Source: Slackia equolifaciens (GTDB lineage: Bacteria; Actinomycetota; Coriobacteriia; Coriobacteriales; Eggerthellaceae). Taken from it: a stretch of DNA of 64,000 nt. Positions within the stretch are counted from its first letter, which is position 1. Every line of letters starts with the position of its first letter. A model generated the notes under the pieces. It did not search any database. It was not told where the DNA came from and saw only the letters and a list, made by a program, of their open reading frames with translations. Where the stretch lies: positions 1 to 64,000 of the forward strand of contig NZ_QIBX01000008.1 in assembly GCF_003725995.1 (NCBI RefSeq), given 5' to 3'. Position numbers and translations under genes: made by a program. Of this stretch, positions 34,759 to 43,046 are shown piece after piece.

Positions 34759-36426
34759 ATGCCGCCCGAGGCGCAACCGATAATGGAATGGATTGTTTGC
34801 TTTGCGCCTGTCGCCGTGCTGTTTGTGGGCATAACCTTCGTTCGCGCAAAAATCCCCGCAGCCGCCGGAACGGGACTCATCGTATCGCTTGTCGCAGCGG
34901 CAATAATCGGGGGCATAGGAGAGAGCCGCGTGCTCGAGGGGGCAGAGACAGGCATCTCTTCGGCGCTTTCCATCTTGTACGCCGTGTGGCCTGCCATGTT
35001 CTTGTACGACATCCTGCGCGAAAGCGGCGCGTTCGAAACCTTGCGCACGTTTGCCCAGTCTCTCACGCAGGACATGCTGGCGCTCGTCTTGCTGTTTGCG
35101 TGGGTGTTCTCCAGCTTTCTGCAGTCCATCACGGGATTCGGAGTGCCTGTGGCGGTGTGCGCGCCGTTTTTGGTGGCACTCGGCATAAGGCCCGTACCCG
35201 CCGTGACCATGACCCTCATTGGCCATTCGTGGGGCAATACGTTCGGCACGCTGGGAATGGCATGGGATGCCCTCGTTCAGATGGGGCCCGTGGAAAACAC
35301 GAGCGCAACGGCGCTTTTTGCAGGGGGACTGCTTTGGGTGGTCAACCTGTCGGGTGGCATGATTGTCACGGGGATATACGGAGGCCGACGTGCGCTCAGG
35401 CACGGCTTGCCTCTGATCCTGCTTATGTCCATCATTATGGGCGGAGGGCAGACGGCGGTATCGCTCGTTGACACCACGGTCGCGTGTTTTCTGCCGTCGA
35501 CCATTGCCCTTGTAGCATTCGCTCTCCTTATTAAATTTGGTTTCTACAAGAAACCATGGCATTGCGATTCTTGGGTGTCGGAAATCGACCCTGCAACCAT
35601 ATACTCCGACGACGCCCGAAGCGGAGACGCGGGCAATCAGGAGGAGGCTACGGTTCTGAATCGTAAAGATGAGCCTCAAGCCGAAGCCTCGCCCCGCTCA
35701 ACGGCCCAGTTGCGGTACGAAGGCGCCATTCGCCAAAGCGGCTGCACCCCTTCGCTGCACGAAGCGGCGCTATGCGCTAGCCCCTTCGCATTCCTCGTAG
35801 CCATCTCGCTGGTGATTTTCGTTGTGCCCGGCGTACGGGAATCCGTCTCGACCGTGCAGGTAGGCGGCATTCAGATCGTGGGGCATGCGGGGTTCGCGCT
35901 TCTTGCGTCGTGCCTGTTCGCAAGCATCGTCATGACGCGCGCAAATCGTCTTGACGCTCGCAAACGCATAGACGCCTGCCGCGAAGCACTTAGACGGCTA
36001 TGGAGCGCATCGGCCGGCATCATCCTCCTTGTCATCATGGCGCGCGTCATGCAGACCACCGGGCAAATGCAGATTCTTGCCGAAGGGGTGGCGTCCGCGA
36101 CAGGCAGCGCGTACCTCCCATTCGCTCCGGCCCTGGGAACGTTCGGAGCGTTCATCACCTCGTCGAATATGTCCTCGAACATTTTGCTCGCAGGATTCCA
36201 GCATGCCATGGCGAATAGCCTAGGGGGAAATCCGGCGCTTTTGCTTGCAGCGCAAACGGCAGGCGGAGCTGCAGGCGCAGCGATTGGGCCTTCCACCATA
36301 TTGCTCGGCGCCGCAACCGTAGGCGCAACCGGAAGGGAGGGCGAAATGCTCAAGCCCCTGCTTGCGGTGAGCTTCGCCCAGGCAGCCGTGCTGGGGATTA
36401 TCGCCTGGGCCATCTCGGCCGTCTGA
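34759..36426 (+). CDS. L-lactate permease family transporter
   Basis: 555 aa with ~12-13 membrane segments. LctP family features: FLQSITGFGVPVAVCAPFLVALG, the GHSWGNTFGTLGMAWDAL signature, and FITSSNMSSNILLAGFQ near the C-terminus. Likely a proton-coupled lactate or glycolate carrier. A hydrophilic loop of ~80 residues (~265-340) is longer than usual. AGAAAGGA site. It shares a short intergenic region with the divergent rRNA methylase gene. Confidence 0.9.
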   Translation: MPPEAQPIMEWIVCFAPVAVLFVGITFVRAKIPAAAGTGLIVSLVAAAIIGGIGESRVLEGAETGISSALSILYAVWPAMFLYDILRESGAFETLRTFAQSLTQDMLALVLLFAWVFSSFLQSITGFGVPVAVCAPFLVALGIRPVPAVTMTLIGHSWGNTFGTLGMAWDALVQMGPVENTSATALFAGGLLWVVNLSGGMIVTGIYGGRRALRHGLPLILLMSIIMGGGQTAVSLVDTTVACFLPSTIALVAFALLIKFGFYKKPWHCDSWVSEIDPATIYSDDARSGDAGNQEEATVLNRKDEPQAEASPRSTAQLRYEGAIRQSGCTPSLHEAALCASPFAFLVAISLVIFVVPGVRESVSTVQVGGIQIVGHAGFALLASCLFASIVMTRANRLDARKRIDACREALRRLWSASAGIILLVIMARVMQTTGQMQILAEGVASATGSAYLPFAPALGTFGAFITSSNMSSNILLAGFQHAMANSLGGNPALLLAAQTAGGAAGAAIGPSTILLGAATVGATGREGEMLKPLLAVSFAQAAVLGIIAWAISAV

Positions 36427-36434
36427 TGAGTATG

Positions 36435-36646
36435 GCGCGGCACAACGCGGCCAACGGCAGCACGACGCAATGCAGCGGGCATGACGTGGCATGATGTGGC
36501 ACGGCGCAACACGACGCGACATGGTGGAGCGCGATGCGGCACGACACAACACGACACAACACGGCACAGCACAGCGCGCCATGTCGCAACATGACGAAAC
36601 ACAACGCAACATGATGTAACACGACACAGCACGACGCAGCATGGTG
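36435..36646. repeat. Degenerate pentamer/decamer tandem array
   Basis: About 200 bp built of 5-bp units close to ACRAC / GCAAC / ATGAC (for example acacgacaca, acatgacgaa, gcacgacgca), best read as a 10-bp period. Because 5 does not divide 3, all frames give biased peptides (Cys/Val/Arg-rich on the minus strand), which explains spurious open frames. Located just after the lactate permease stop. Confidence 0.8.
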
Positions 36647-36790
36647 CAACAAAAGCCAATTTGCTGCAGTTTTTGCGCTTCTCCCGAAGTAGCCCAATCG
36701 GCGCGATGCCATGACCTGGGAAAACGCAGAGCCGAATGGCAGTGTACTCGGAGCATCCCTCGAAAACTGCAGCAAATCGCCTTCTTTTTC
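36640..36790. repeat. Inverted-repeat-bounded element, copy 2
   Basis: Left end GCCAATTTGCTGCAGTTTTT (36652-36671), right end AAACTGCAGCAAATCGCC. Cores 103 bp apart. Matches copy 1 at 8894-9041 at both ends and in parts of the interior (GAAGTAG block, TACTC-GAGC block). Confidence 0.7.
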
Positions 36791-37039
36791 AGCCGAGCAT
36801 GCCAAACCCCGCTCCTCTACGCGTACCATCGCCCCAATACCCGCTGCATGCCTCTATCGCTCCTCCACAACCTCATCCCGTTTGCGCACATCATCGCCCC
36901 CATGCACGCCATGGGCTACAATAGTGCGTTACGCATCCCGCGCTCTCGCGGAGTTTCGGCTACCCGACAAGATCTCGCTGACGATTTGCGAGGCATTGTG
37001 CGTTTGCATACCTGTATCTCACCGACCGAAAGGTCTCGC
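36791..37039. other. Upstream region of the HNH gene
   Basis: No gene seen. A TACAAT at 36919-36924 could be the -10 for the HNH gene, giving a ~110-nt leader. The CCGAAAGG ribosome site is just before the ATG at 37040. Confidence 0.35.
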
Positions 37040-38674
37040 ATGGCTGTTCGAATTAAGGAGTTCTTTGAATTCCTCTGGTTGTACTTCAAGGGGTTTCGCC
37101 CCGTCGAGTTCGTGCGCGGCAATGACCGCGTATCGCTTCATGCATGCGGATGGCGCGCCAATGGCACCGGCCGCATGAAGCGCGCCAAAGACGCCGTTGC
37201 CTATCTTGACGCGGCCGATGCTGAACAATGGAAGCAGATCTACTGCGGCTTAACGCCTTTCCTGGTTTCGACCAAGGGCAACGTGAAGCAAATTGACGGC
37301 AGCCCCGCCAAGCTGTTCCTTGCCAACGGTCGCTATCAGATTCAATACAAGCCCGAGGATGCGCGCGGACGCGGCAAAAATGGACACACCCATAAAAAGC
37401 GCGTTTATCGTTCCATGCTGGTGGCGATGGCGTTTCTGGATTTCAAAAAGGGCGACACTGCGCACGAAATCCATCATGTAAACGGCTACCGCACCGACGA
37501 CCGATTGGCAAACTTGCTGGTGCTCACGCACGAAGACCACATCCGCATCCACAATATGGGGCCTTGCGCCCTCTCGGGCACGCGCGACGATGCGCTTGCG
37601 ATGCTCGCCTCCTCTGCTCCTCTCACCGCCAGCGAGGCCGAGGAGGGTCGCGGCCGCACTCGTCGCCGCAAAGCGAACGCCGAATCCGACCAAGCCCAGG
37701 CGACAAACGACGCTCCGGCAAGCCCTGCCGAAGAGCGCTGCGAGCCGGAATCCCCCAAGCCGAAACGCCGCCGCGGAAAACGCGGAGGCAGGCGCCACAA
37801 GAAAGCGCAGGCGATCGCGGCAAACGCAACAAACGCAACAAACGCAACAAACGCAACAAATGCCAACGGTGAACAGAACGCAACGCTTACAGCCCAAAGC
37901 TGCACCGGCTCCTCCAGCGCAGCCGACGAAGCCCCGGATATTACCGTCCCCGCCAACGAAGGTTCTGGACTCCCGGAAGCCATTGGCATCACGAAAGAGC
38001 ATGCCGCCGCCGTGCACGATTCCGGCCGCATCGATACAGCTACCGCGGCAAAAGCAGATTCGAAATCACATGTTTGCCCCAAGGAGTCCGAGGCGACACG
38101 GGAGCACACTTGCACCGAGGCGTCTCAGGAGGAGCGCGAGCACGCTTGCGCCGAGGCGTTCCAGGAGAAAAGCAAGCGCGCACACGAGCCCGAAGAGAAG
38201 AAGAGCAGGGCGCACGAAATCGATGAAACCATTGATTGGGCGACGGCACGAGACGCGCTCGAAGAGCAGCTTGCGACCTACCTCGCAAAGAGCGCACCCG
38301 AACCGCCGACGAGCTTCCCCACGAACAAGCAGCTCAATAAAAACGCGAAGCCGGTGTATAAAGCGCTCAAGCCGTTCCTCTCGTGCCCCGATGCCGTGGC
38401 GCAATTCGACACCGCCCTTTCATGCATACGCGCAGTCGTCAGCGCTGAACATGAGTGGGGAGCAACCGGCCCCGCGCCCATCCAGTCGCTCTTGGGTTCG
38501 CTGCACCAGCTTCTCAAAGAAGCCGTTAAGCGACTTGCTCTTGGCGATAGCGTAGAGCGCGCTTGCGTTGAGGAGCTTCTGAGCGAAGAGGTTGAAAAGC
38601 CCGCCTACGAAAAAACCTCCACGTTGCGCAAGCTTCGCCAATGTCTTTCGATTGCGCGCGCAAAAGAAGAGTAG
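37040..38674 (+). CDS. HNH-endonuclease-domain protein with long disordered middle
   Basis: 544 aa. N-terminal ~1-175 contain a module of LSLHACGWRANGTG type, a KKRVYRSMLVAMAFLDF segment and an HNH core (EIHHVNGYRTDDRLANLLVLTHEDHIRIHN). Residues ~180-385 are a low-complexity Ala/Glu/Lys/Arg stretch with Asn-Ala-Thr repeats encoded by four 9-bp units (AACGCAACA, 37823-37858). A helical C-terminal domain (~395-540) has no recognised family. Could be a homing-type or phage-related nuclease; no partner gene is present. Confidence 0.7.
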   Translation: MAVRIKEFFEFLWLYFKGFRPVEFVRGNDRVSLHACGWRANGTGRMKRAKDAVAYLDAADAEQWKQIYCGLTPFLVSTKGNVKQIDGSPAKLFLANGRYQIQYKPEDARGRGKNGHTHKKRVYRSMLVAMAFLDFKKGDTAHEIHHVNGYRTDDRLANLLVLTHEDHIRIHNMGPCALSGTRDDALAMLASSAPLTASEAEEGRGRTRRRKANAESDQAQATNDAPASPAEERCEPESPKPKRRRGKRGGRRHKKAQAIAANATNATNATNATNANGEQNATLTAQSCTGSSSAADEAPDITVPANEGSGLPEAIGITKEHAAAVHDSGRIDTATAAKADSKSHVCPKESEATREHTCTEASQEEREHACAEAFQEKSKRAHEPEEKKSRAHEIDETIDWATARDALEEQLATYLAKSAPEPPTSFPTNKQLNKNAKPVYKALKPFLSCPDAVAQFDTALSCIRAVVSAEHEWGATGPAPIQSLLGSLHQLLKEAVKRLALGDSVERACVEELLSEEVEKPAYEKTSTLRKLRQCLSIARAKEE

Positions 38675-39233
38675 ACGGAGCGGTGGACAACGAAAGACCG
38701 AGCGGAGCCTAGCAAGGTCGAGCAAAGCCGAAAAGACACCAAGCAGGAAGCCGTGCGCCCATCCGAAGCAGCGGCCGAATTAACGCGACGAGCATAAGGC
38801 AATGGCTCGGCCGGAGAAGCGGCCGTACGCCAAGGCGGCAGTGTCGGCAAAAGCGACCGGACGCCTAGAGCCGCATGCGCCCAAAGCGCAGGAGCGCTCG
38901 ATGCGCTACGCGCGCCCGAACCTGCGCTCCAACGTGTCACGCTCGTTTATTGCGTTTTGGTAACAGCTCGGCAATGGCAGCATGACGGAACAAACCCGAC
39001 CCACCGCGCCGATCGAGCACTGCGATACCCTCTCGTAAACAAGAGATTGTCCCTTGGGGATGCCGCTGCCTAAGGTGCCACGCCCCAATCGCCAAGCATC
39101 AGTGCCCGCAAGCACGAGAAAGGGTAAACATGCCCTCTGGCATGTTTAGTCCGTGGCTGGAATCGCTGCTTGTCTGCGCGACACGTTCCTGAGTGCGCAG
39201 CAATCAGGAACCGCATAAAGAGAAAGGACAGAC
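38675..39233. other. Intergenic region with one perfect hairpin
   Basis: 559 bp with no gene I can support. It contains a 10-bp perfect stem TAAACATGCC/GGCATGTTTA with a CTCT loop (39125-39148), without a T-tract, ~85 bp before the next gene. It may be an operator or the end of the HNH transcript. Confidence 0.5.
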
Positions 39234-39608
39234 ATGGGCTTCATACTCCGCTGGATCGTTACCGCCATCGCGGTTGCGGCCGCCGTTTGGATTGTTCCCG
39301 GCGTCGAGGTCTCCTCCGCCACGGAATCCTGGGTGGGGGTTGCCGTGTTCGCCCTGCTTTTGGCGTTGCTGAACATGTCCATCAAGCCCATACTGCAAGT
39401 TCTTAGCCTGCCCATCACCTGCCTCACGCTGGGCATCTTTTACCTCGTAGTCAACACGTTCATGCTCTACCTGGCATCATGGATAGCGACGGGGCTTTTT
39501 GATACGGGAATCGTCATAAGCAGTTTTGGAAGCGCCTTTGTGGCGAGCATCGTGATAAGCATAGTGAGCTCTATCTTGAGCTCCGTGACGGGTGCGGACA
39601 ACAATTAG
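39234..39608 (+). CDS. Phage-holin-IV-like / YvlD-family membrane protein
   Basis: 124 aa, four membrane segments (~3-23, 33-52, 57-82, 90-115), matching the 4-TM family that includes YvlD. Conserved-looking NMSIKPILQVLSLPITCLTLGIFYLVVN. Despite the holin name, no phage context is present; the role is unknown. An AGAAAGGA site precedes the ATG. Confidence 0.85.
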   Translation: MGFILRWIVTAIAVAAAVWIVPGVEVSSATESWVGVAVFALLLALLNMSIKPILQVLSLPITCLTLGIFYLVVNTFMLYLASWIATGLFDTGIVISSFGSAFVASIVISIVSSILSSVTGADNN

Positions 39609-39863
39609 AGAGGCGATTGCGGCAGACGCAGCATCCAGCCCACAAGCCTTTACCGGGCGGCTCGATTCGCCTGCCGTCGTCGCCGAAATCGCAACGACGC
39701 AGCACCCATCCCAAAAGCCTTTCGAGAATACCCGTGCTTGAAGGCCCAACCCGCATGAGCTATCCGCTTGGTGCGGCGCGGGGTCCGTGCCAGGCGTATT
39801 TCATGCAGCTTCATGCAACCGGCTTCATGCAACCGGCGCCACTCCTTCCTGGCGCCTCATGCC

Positions 39864-40163
39864 CTATTCCGCAGAAGCGTCTTCCTCTTCCACGAAAAAC
39901 GATACCCCATCGGGAGTGGGGCTCGCCTGTCCGCGATCGTTCACCGAACGAACCAGCAAGCGGAATTCGCCGGGCGCCTTTGGCGTGTAGGCAAAACGCC
40001 AATGAACCAGCTTATCGCTTGTCGCCCCAGGCGTTTCATAGGTCGTCCAGCTTACGCCTCCGTCTATCGAGAATTGCACTGCCGTAATGGCGCGGTCGTA
40101 GTCCGTGGCGTAGCCTTCGAACACCATCTCTTTTCCAACGGTGCCAAACTGCATGGGAAGCAT
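39864..40163 (-). CDS. Stand-alone Mo-co dimerisation (Ig-like) domain protein
   Basis: 99 aa. Resembles the C-terminal Ig-like dimerisation domain of sulfite-oxidase-family enzymes: YDRAITAVQFSIDGGVSWTTYETPG, HWRFAYTPKAPGEFRLLVRSVND. No signal peptide is seen, unlike its partners. An AAGGAG site precedes the ATG at 40163. It may be a detached subunit of the neighbouring enzyme, or a remnant. Confidence 0.65.
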   Translation of the reverse strand: MLPMQFGTVGKEMVFEGYATDYDRAITAVQFSIDGGVSWTTYETPGATSDKLVHWRFAYTPKAPGEFRLLVRSVNDRGQASPTPDGVSFFVEEEDASAE

Positions 40164-40185
40164 GGCAGCTCCTTCCTGCTCATTC

Positions 40186-40236
40186 GCCCTTGCTTATACC
40201 CGTCGCTTGCCGCGGATGACGGGCATAAGCAAGGGC
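40186..40236. promoter_or_regulatory. 51-nt hairpin upstream of the Ig-like gene
   Basis: 19-nt arms GCCCTTGCTTATACCCGTC and its inverse (18 of 19 pair), with a 13-nt loop. Located 20 bp upstream of the ribosome site of the 39864-40163 gene. Confidence 0.55.
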
Positions 40237-40251
40237 CCTCAAACGCAAAGG

Positions 40252-40290
40252 CGGGGTCGAGCATACCAGAAGGTGTGCCCGACCCCGCAC
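40252..40290 (-). terminator. Hairpin after the 40373-41170 gene
   Basis: GCGGGGTCG and CGACCCCGC form a strong stem with a long loop, followed by CTTTGCGTTTG on the minus strand. Probable terminator with a weak T-tract. Confidence 0.55.
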
Positions 40291-40372
40291 TGCTATCGGA
40301 GAACGCCGGGGTGAGGGAGGGGAATTGCCCAACAGGCAGACGATTCAAAAACCCGGCGTATCCCCTTTCGAA

Positions 40373-41170
40373 CTACTGCACGGCAGTGATGCCGGCGTTG
40401 GGACGATTCACGTATTCGCCATCGGCGGCTTGCTCGGCGCCTGGCGCAGCGGGAACCACGTCCTCGTGAGTGACCTTGATTTCCACGATGTTGCGCGTGA
40501 AATACTTCGCAGCGGTAGAGTCTATCCACAGCTGATTGGTCCCTCCAACGGATTCGGACAAATCTTCGCCATTGATTTCATAGGTAACCACGGCGCTGCG
40601 AGACATCACGTAGCTCAAAGGCAAGGAAGCCTCATAGCCGTCCTCGGAAACCAACGTCACGGTATTGGCATCGGCCGCAGGCATGGCGCGCGCAATGATG
40701 GACGCCAGGGGCACGCCCGTGACCTGGGCGTTGATGGATGCGGGGCCGCCCGCTCCATTGGAAACGCACGTGCAGCCCATGATCATGGTGCCTTCGCTCT
40801 CATCGGCGAGCTCGCCGAGCGTGGCGGAGTACGCCTGCTGAACATCGCCGCTCACAGAAATTGCCCAATCCTCGGCATCCGCGACGGTCAGCTCGCTTGC
40901 GGCGTCGCACAAGGCGATGGATGCCTTTTGGAACACCGATTTGATGACCTCATTGGGCGTAATGGTGCCCTGATCCCACGTGAAGGTGCCTTCTACCTGG
41001 GTCTCGGTCTGGATATCCTGTCCGCTGGCCTGCACCAGAACGGCGGAAGCGTTGCCAACCGAGGCGGTCGAAGCAGAGTCGTCCACGGTGGCGGCGAAAG
41101 CGGATGCGGCAGGCATGGCGGTCATCGTAACCGCTGCCAGCGCGGCGACAACGTTTTTCTTGCGACTCAT
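40373..41170 (-). CDS. Exported protein with sulfite-oxidase-like molybdopterin fold, no haem
   Basis: 265 aa. Sec signal peptide (ending SAFA|A). The body resembles the oxidoreductase molybdopterin-binding fold: MGCTCVSNGAGG at the place of the Mo-ligand Cys, VTGVPLASIIARAMP, DGYEASLPLSYVMSRSAVVTYEINGEDL, and YFTRNIVEIKVTHED. It lacks haem motifs and the Ig-like domain. It is the middle piece of the three-part system (cytochrome-fused copy upstream, Ig-like copy downstream). Confidence 0.75.
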   Translation of the reverse strand: MSRKKNVVAALAAVTMTAMPAASAFAATVDDSASTASVGNASAVLVQASGQDIQTETQVEGTFTWDQGTITPNEVIKSVFQKASIALCDAASELTVADAEDWAISVSGDVQQAYSATLGELADESEGTMIMGCTCVSNGAGGPASINAQVTGVPLASIIARAMPAADANTVTLVSEDGYEASLPLSYVMSRSAVVTYEINGEDLSESVGGTNQLWIDSTAAKYFTRNIVEIKVTHEDVVPAAPGAEQAADGEYVNRPNAGITAVQ

Positions 41171-41183
41171 TGCATGCCTCCTT

Positions 41184-42782
41184 CTATTCCTCGACGGTTA
41201 CGAACAGCGTGACGGGCTGCTTCATCTGGTTGCCCTGGTCGTCGGTAGCAGACATCTTGATCTGATACACGCCGGCCTTGGTGGGCGTCCAGCTCAGGGA
41301 GTAGCGCACCCACTGATAGGGGTCGAAGTCGGAAATCTCGGAGTTGACGTCGTAATCAACCCAGGATTGGCCCATATCAAAGCTGAAGCTGATGGTCTCC
41401 AGGTTGCCCTGAACCCTGTTCCACGTATACACGGCACCGCTCAGGTCGACGGGCTCGCCAACCTTATAGGTGTTGCCGTCGTTCTGGAACCACATGCCGT
41501 TGATGGCGTAGCTCGGCGAAGGCTCGTCAGACATGGCCATCGTGGGAGCGGTGAACGGAGCCTCGGCATATGTGAAGTCAACAGAGGTCACGTGCTTCAC
41601 CTGGCGCGCACCGGGGTTGCCCTTCGAGACCAGAACCATGGGAGCGCCGTCGTCGGGGGTGAGGTCCTCGCCATAGAACTTCGTCACGATGTAGGCGTCC
41701 TTGGAATAGGTGCTCGCCTCAAGCGGCATGACGAATGCAGTCCATCCGTCTGCTGCCGTGGCGTTAACGGCGTTGTTGCCGTCCACCAAACCGCCGCACT
41801 GCTCGATCAGGTACTCCATGGAAACGCCCGTCATGGGAATGTTGGACACAAGCGAGCCGCCAGATCCGTTCGTGGCGCACGAAAGCTGCATCGTGAACTC
41901 GGTCTGAGGCATGGTCTCAAGCTCTTCCTTGGTGAAGGTCTTGGGGTCGTTCACGCCCGTGATGGAGAGCGTGTTCTCATCGCTGCAAACGGCATCCCAG
42001 TCAAACGGTTCGCCGTTCTTCTCGGTGACCTCAGGACCCCAGTTGTTCACGATGAACACATCTTCGTGATCGGTGACCTCCTGGTCGAACGTAGCCTCAA
42101 CCTGCGGCTCGGCATCAAGGGTGACCTCGGTCATGTAACCGCCCGAGAAACCGCGGGACTCGGCCCATTCGCGCACGTTGGAGGTGTTCTGCTCGGCCCA
42201 CACGTAGCCGCCCACGGCCGCCTGATCGAAGAAGTCATCCCACAGCATGAACTGATAGTCGCCCTGGCTGCCATCGGAGTTAACAGCGTGGCAGCTCCAG
42301 CAATTGCCGTTGGAGGCAACGAACGTCTCGTTGCTGTAGTGGCTGGCATGGATAAGGTCACCCAAGTACGGACCGGTCAGCTGGGTGTGCCCGCGATGGC
42401 ACGGCTCGCAGTCCTTATACGTCAGGTTCTTATCGTAGCCCGTATGGGTGAGAATGTGCTTATACCCTTCCTTGAGGTTCATGGTATCGAACAGGTTGGG
42501 ATGGCACGAGTTGCACCCGCGGTTGCCCGTATTGAGCAAATCGGTATTTGTGTACGTATCCGGGAACATCCCCGAATCATTGTTGAGGAAGTTGGGGTAT
42601 CCTTCCAAGATCTCCTCGTCACCAACGCTTTGGTCGGACGAGGTGTCGGTTGACGACGTGACTTGCGGAGCGCATCCCCAGCATGCTGCCGCAACGAGCG
42701 CTATGCTCGCCGTGGTTGCCAGAGCTGCAACAATACGCTTTGTCCGCGATCTTCCGACAGGCTTTGCTGCATTCGCCTTCAT
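41184..42782 (-). CDS. Trihaem cytochrome c fused to sulfite-oxidase-like fold
   Basis: 532 aa. Exported; an N-terminal membrane segment leads to Cys-containing AACWGC, a possible lipobox. Three CxxCH sites: CNSCH (90-94), CEPCH (125-129) and CWSCH (161-165). Residues ~225-410 resemble the molybdopterin-binding fold (LSCATNGSGG, MTGVSMEYLIEQCGG, DGWTAFVMPLEAS, YGEDLTPDDGAPMVLVSKGN). Residues ~425-530 are the Ig-like dimerisation domain (FSFDMGQSWVDYD, RYSLSWTPTKAGVYQI). Likely a respiratory reductase or oxidase. Substrate unknown; whether it binds Mo is not certain. Confidence 0.85.
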   Translation of the reverse strand: MKANAAKPVGRSRTKRIVAALATTASIALVAAACWGCAPQVTSSTDTSSDQSVGDEEILEGYPNFLNNDSGMFPDTYTNTDLLNTGNRGCNSCHPNLFDTMNLKEGYKHILTHTGYDKNLTYKDCEPCHRGHTQLTGPYLGDLIHASHYSNETFVASNGNCWSCHAVNSDGSQGDYQFMLWDDFFDQAAVGGYVWAEQNTSNVREWAESRGFSGGYMTEVTLDAEPQVEATFDQEVTDHEDVFIVNNWGPEVTEKNGEPFDWDAVCSDENTLSITGVNDPKTFTKEELETMPQTEFTMQLSCATNGSGGSLVSNIPMTGVSMEYLIEQCGGLVDGNNAVNATAADGWTAFVMPLEASTYSKDAYIVTKFYGEDLTPDDGAPMVLVSKGNPGARQVKHVTSVDFTYAEAPFTAPTMAMSDEPSPSYAINGMWFQNDGNTYKVGEPVDLSGAVYTWNRVQGNLETISFSFDMGQSWVDYDVNSEISDFDPYQWVRYSLSWTPTKAGVYQIKMSATDDQGNQMKQPVTLFVTVEE

Positions 42783-42919
42783 CTCCTTCTCCTTCCTTCA
42801 ATCCCCCTTGCTGCCTCTGGGCGCATCCCTATGGACAGGCCCGAAGCGAATGTACGCTGAATGACGTATTTTGTAATCGGCAAGCGTTATTGAAAGAATT
42901 TGACGCTCCTTCCCCAATC

Positions 42920-42949
42920 TCATCAACTGTTGATGAAGTGCTCATCAAC
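42920..42949. promoter_or_regulatory. Palindromic operator in the cytochrome / lipoprotein-LuxR intergenic region
   Basis: TCATCAACTGTTGATGA (42920-42936) is a perfect palindrome with one central base, and a third half-site TCATCAAC lies at 42942-42949. It sits between divergent operons, so it may bind the LuxR protein encoded at 43869. Confidence 0.5.
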
Positions 42950-43046
42950 GTGCGCGAATAGGATATTCGGCATGGAAAAGTCAGGAGGAGCGCTCGCATG
43001 GCGCACATGGGCCAAAACCGCTCCTAACCCGTAAGGAGGCACCGCA

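Noticed and set aside
36435-36646. CRISPR array
   Set aside because: The repeat is 5-10 bp with no spacers or cas genes; it is a simple satellite.
35871-36659. Cys/Val/Arg-rich open frame on the minus strand
   Set aside because: It is a translation of the pentamer array and the reverse of the lactate permease gene.
38605-39115. Small open frames in the gap after the HNH gene
   Set aside because: No ribosome site, membrane or domain features on either strand.
39234-39608. Prophage evidence from the holin-like gene
   Set aside because: The 4-TM family is common outside phages and no other phage gene is near.
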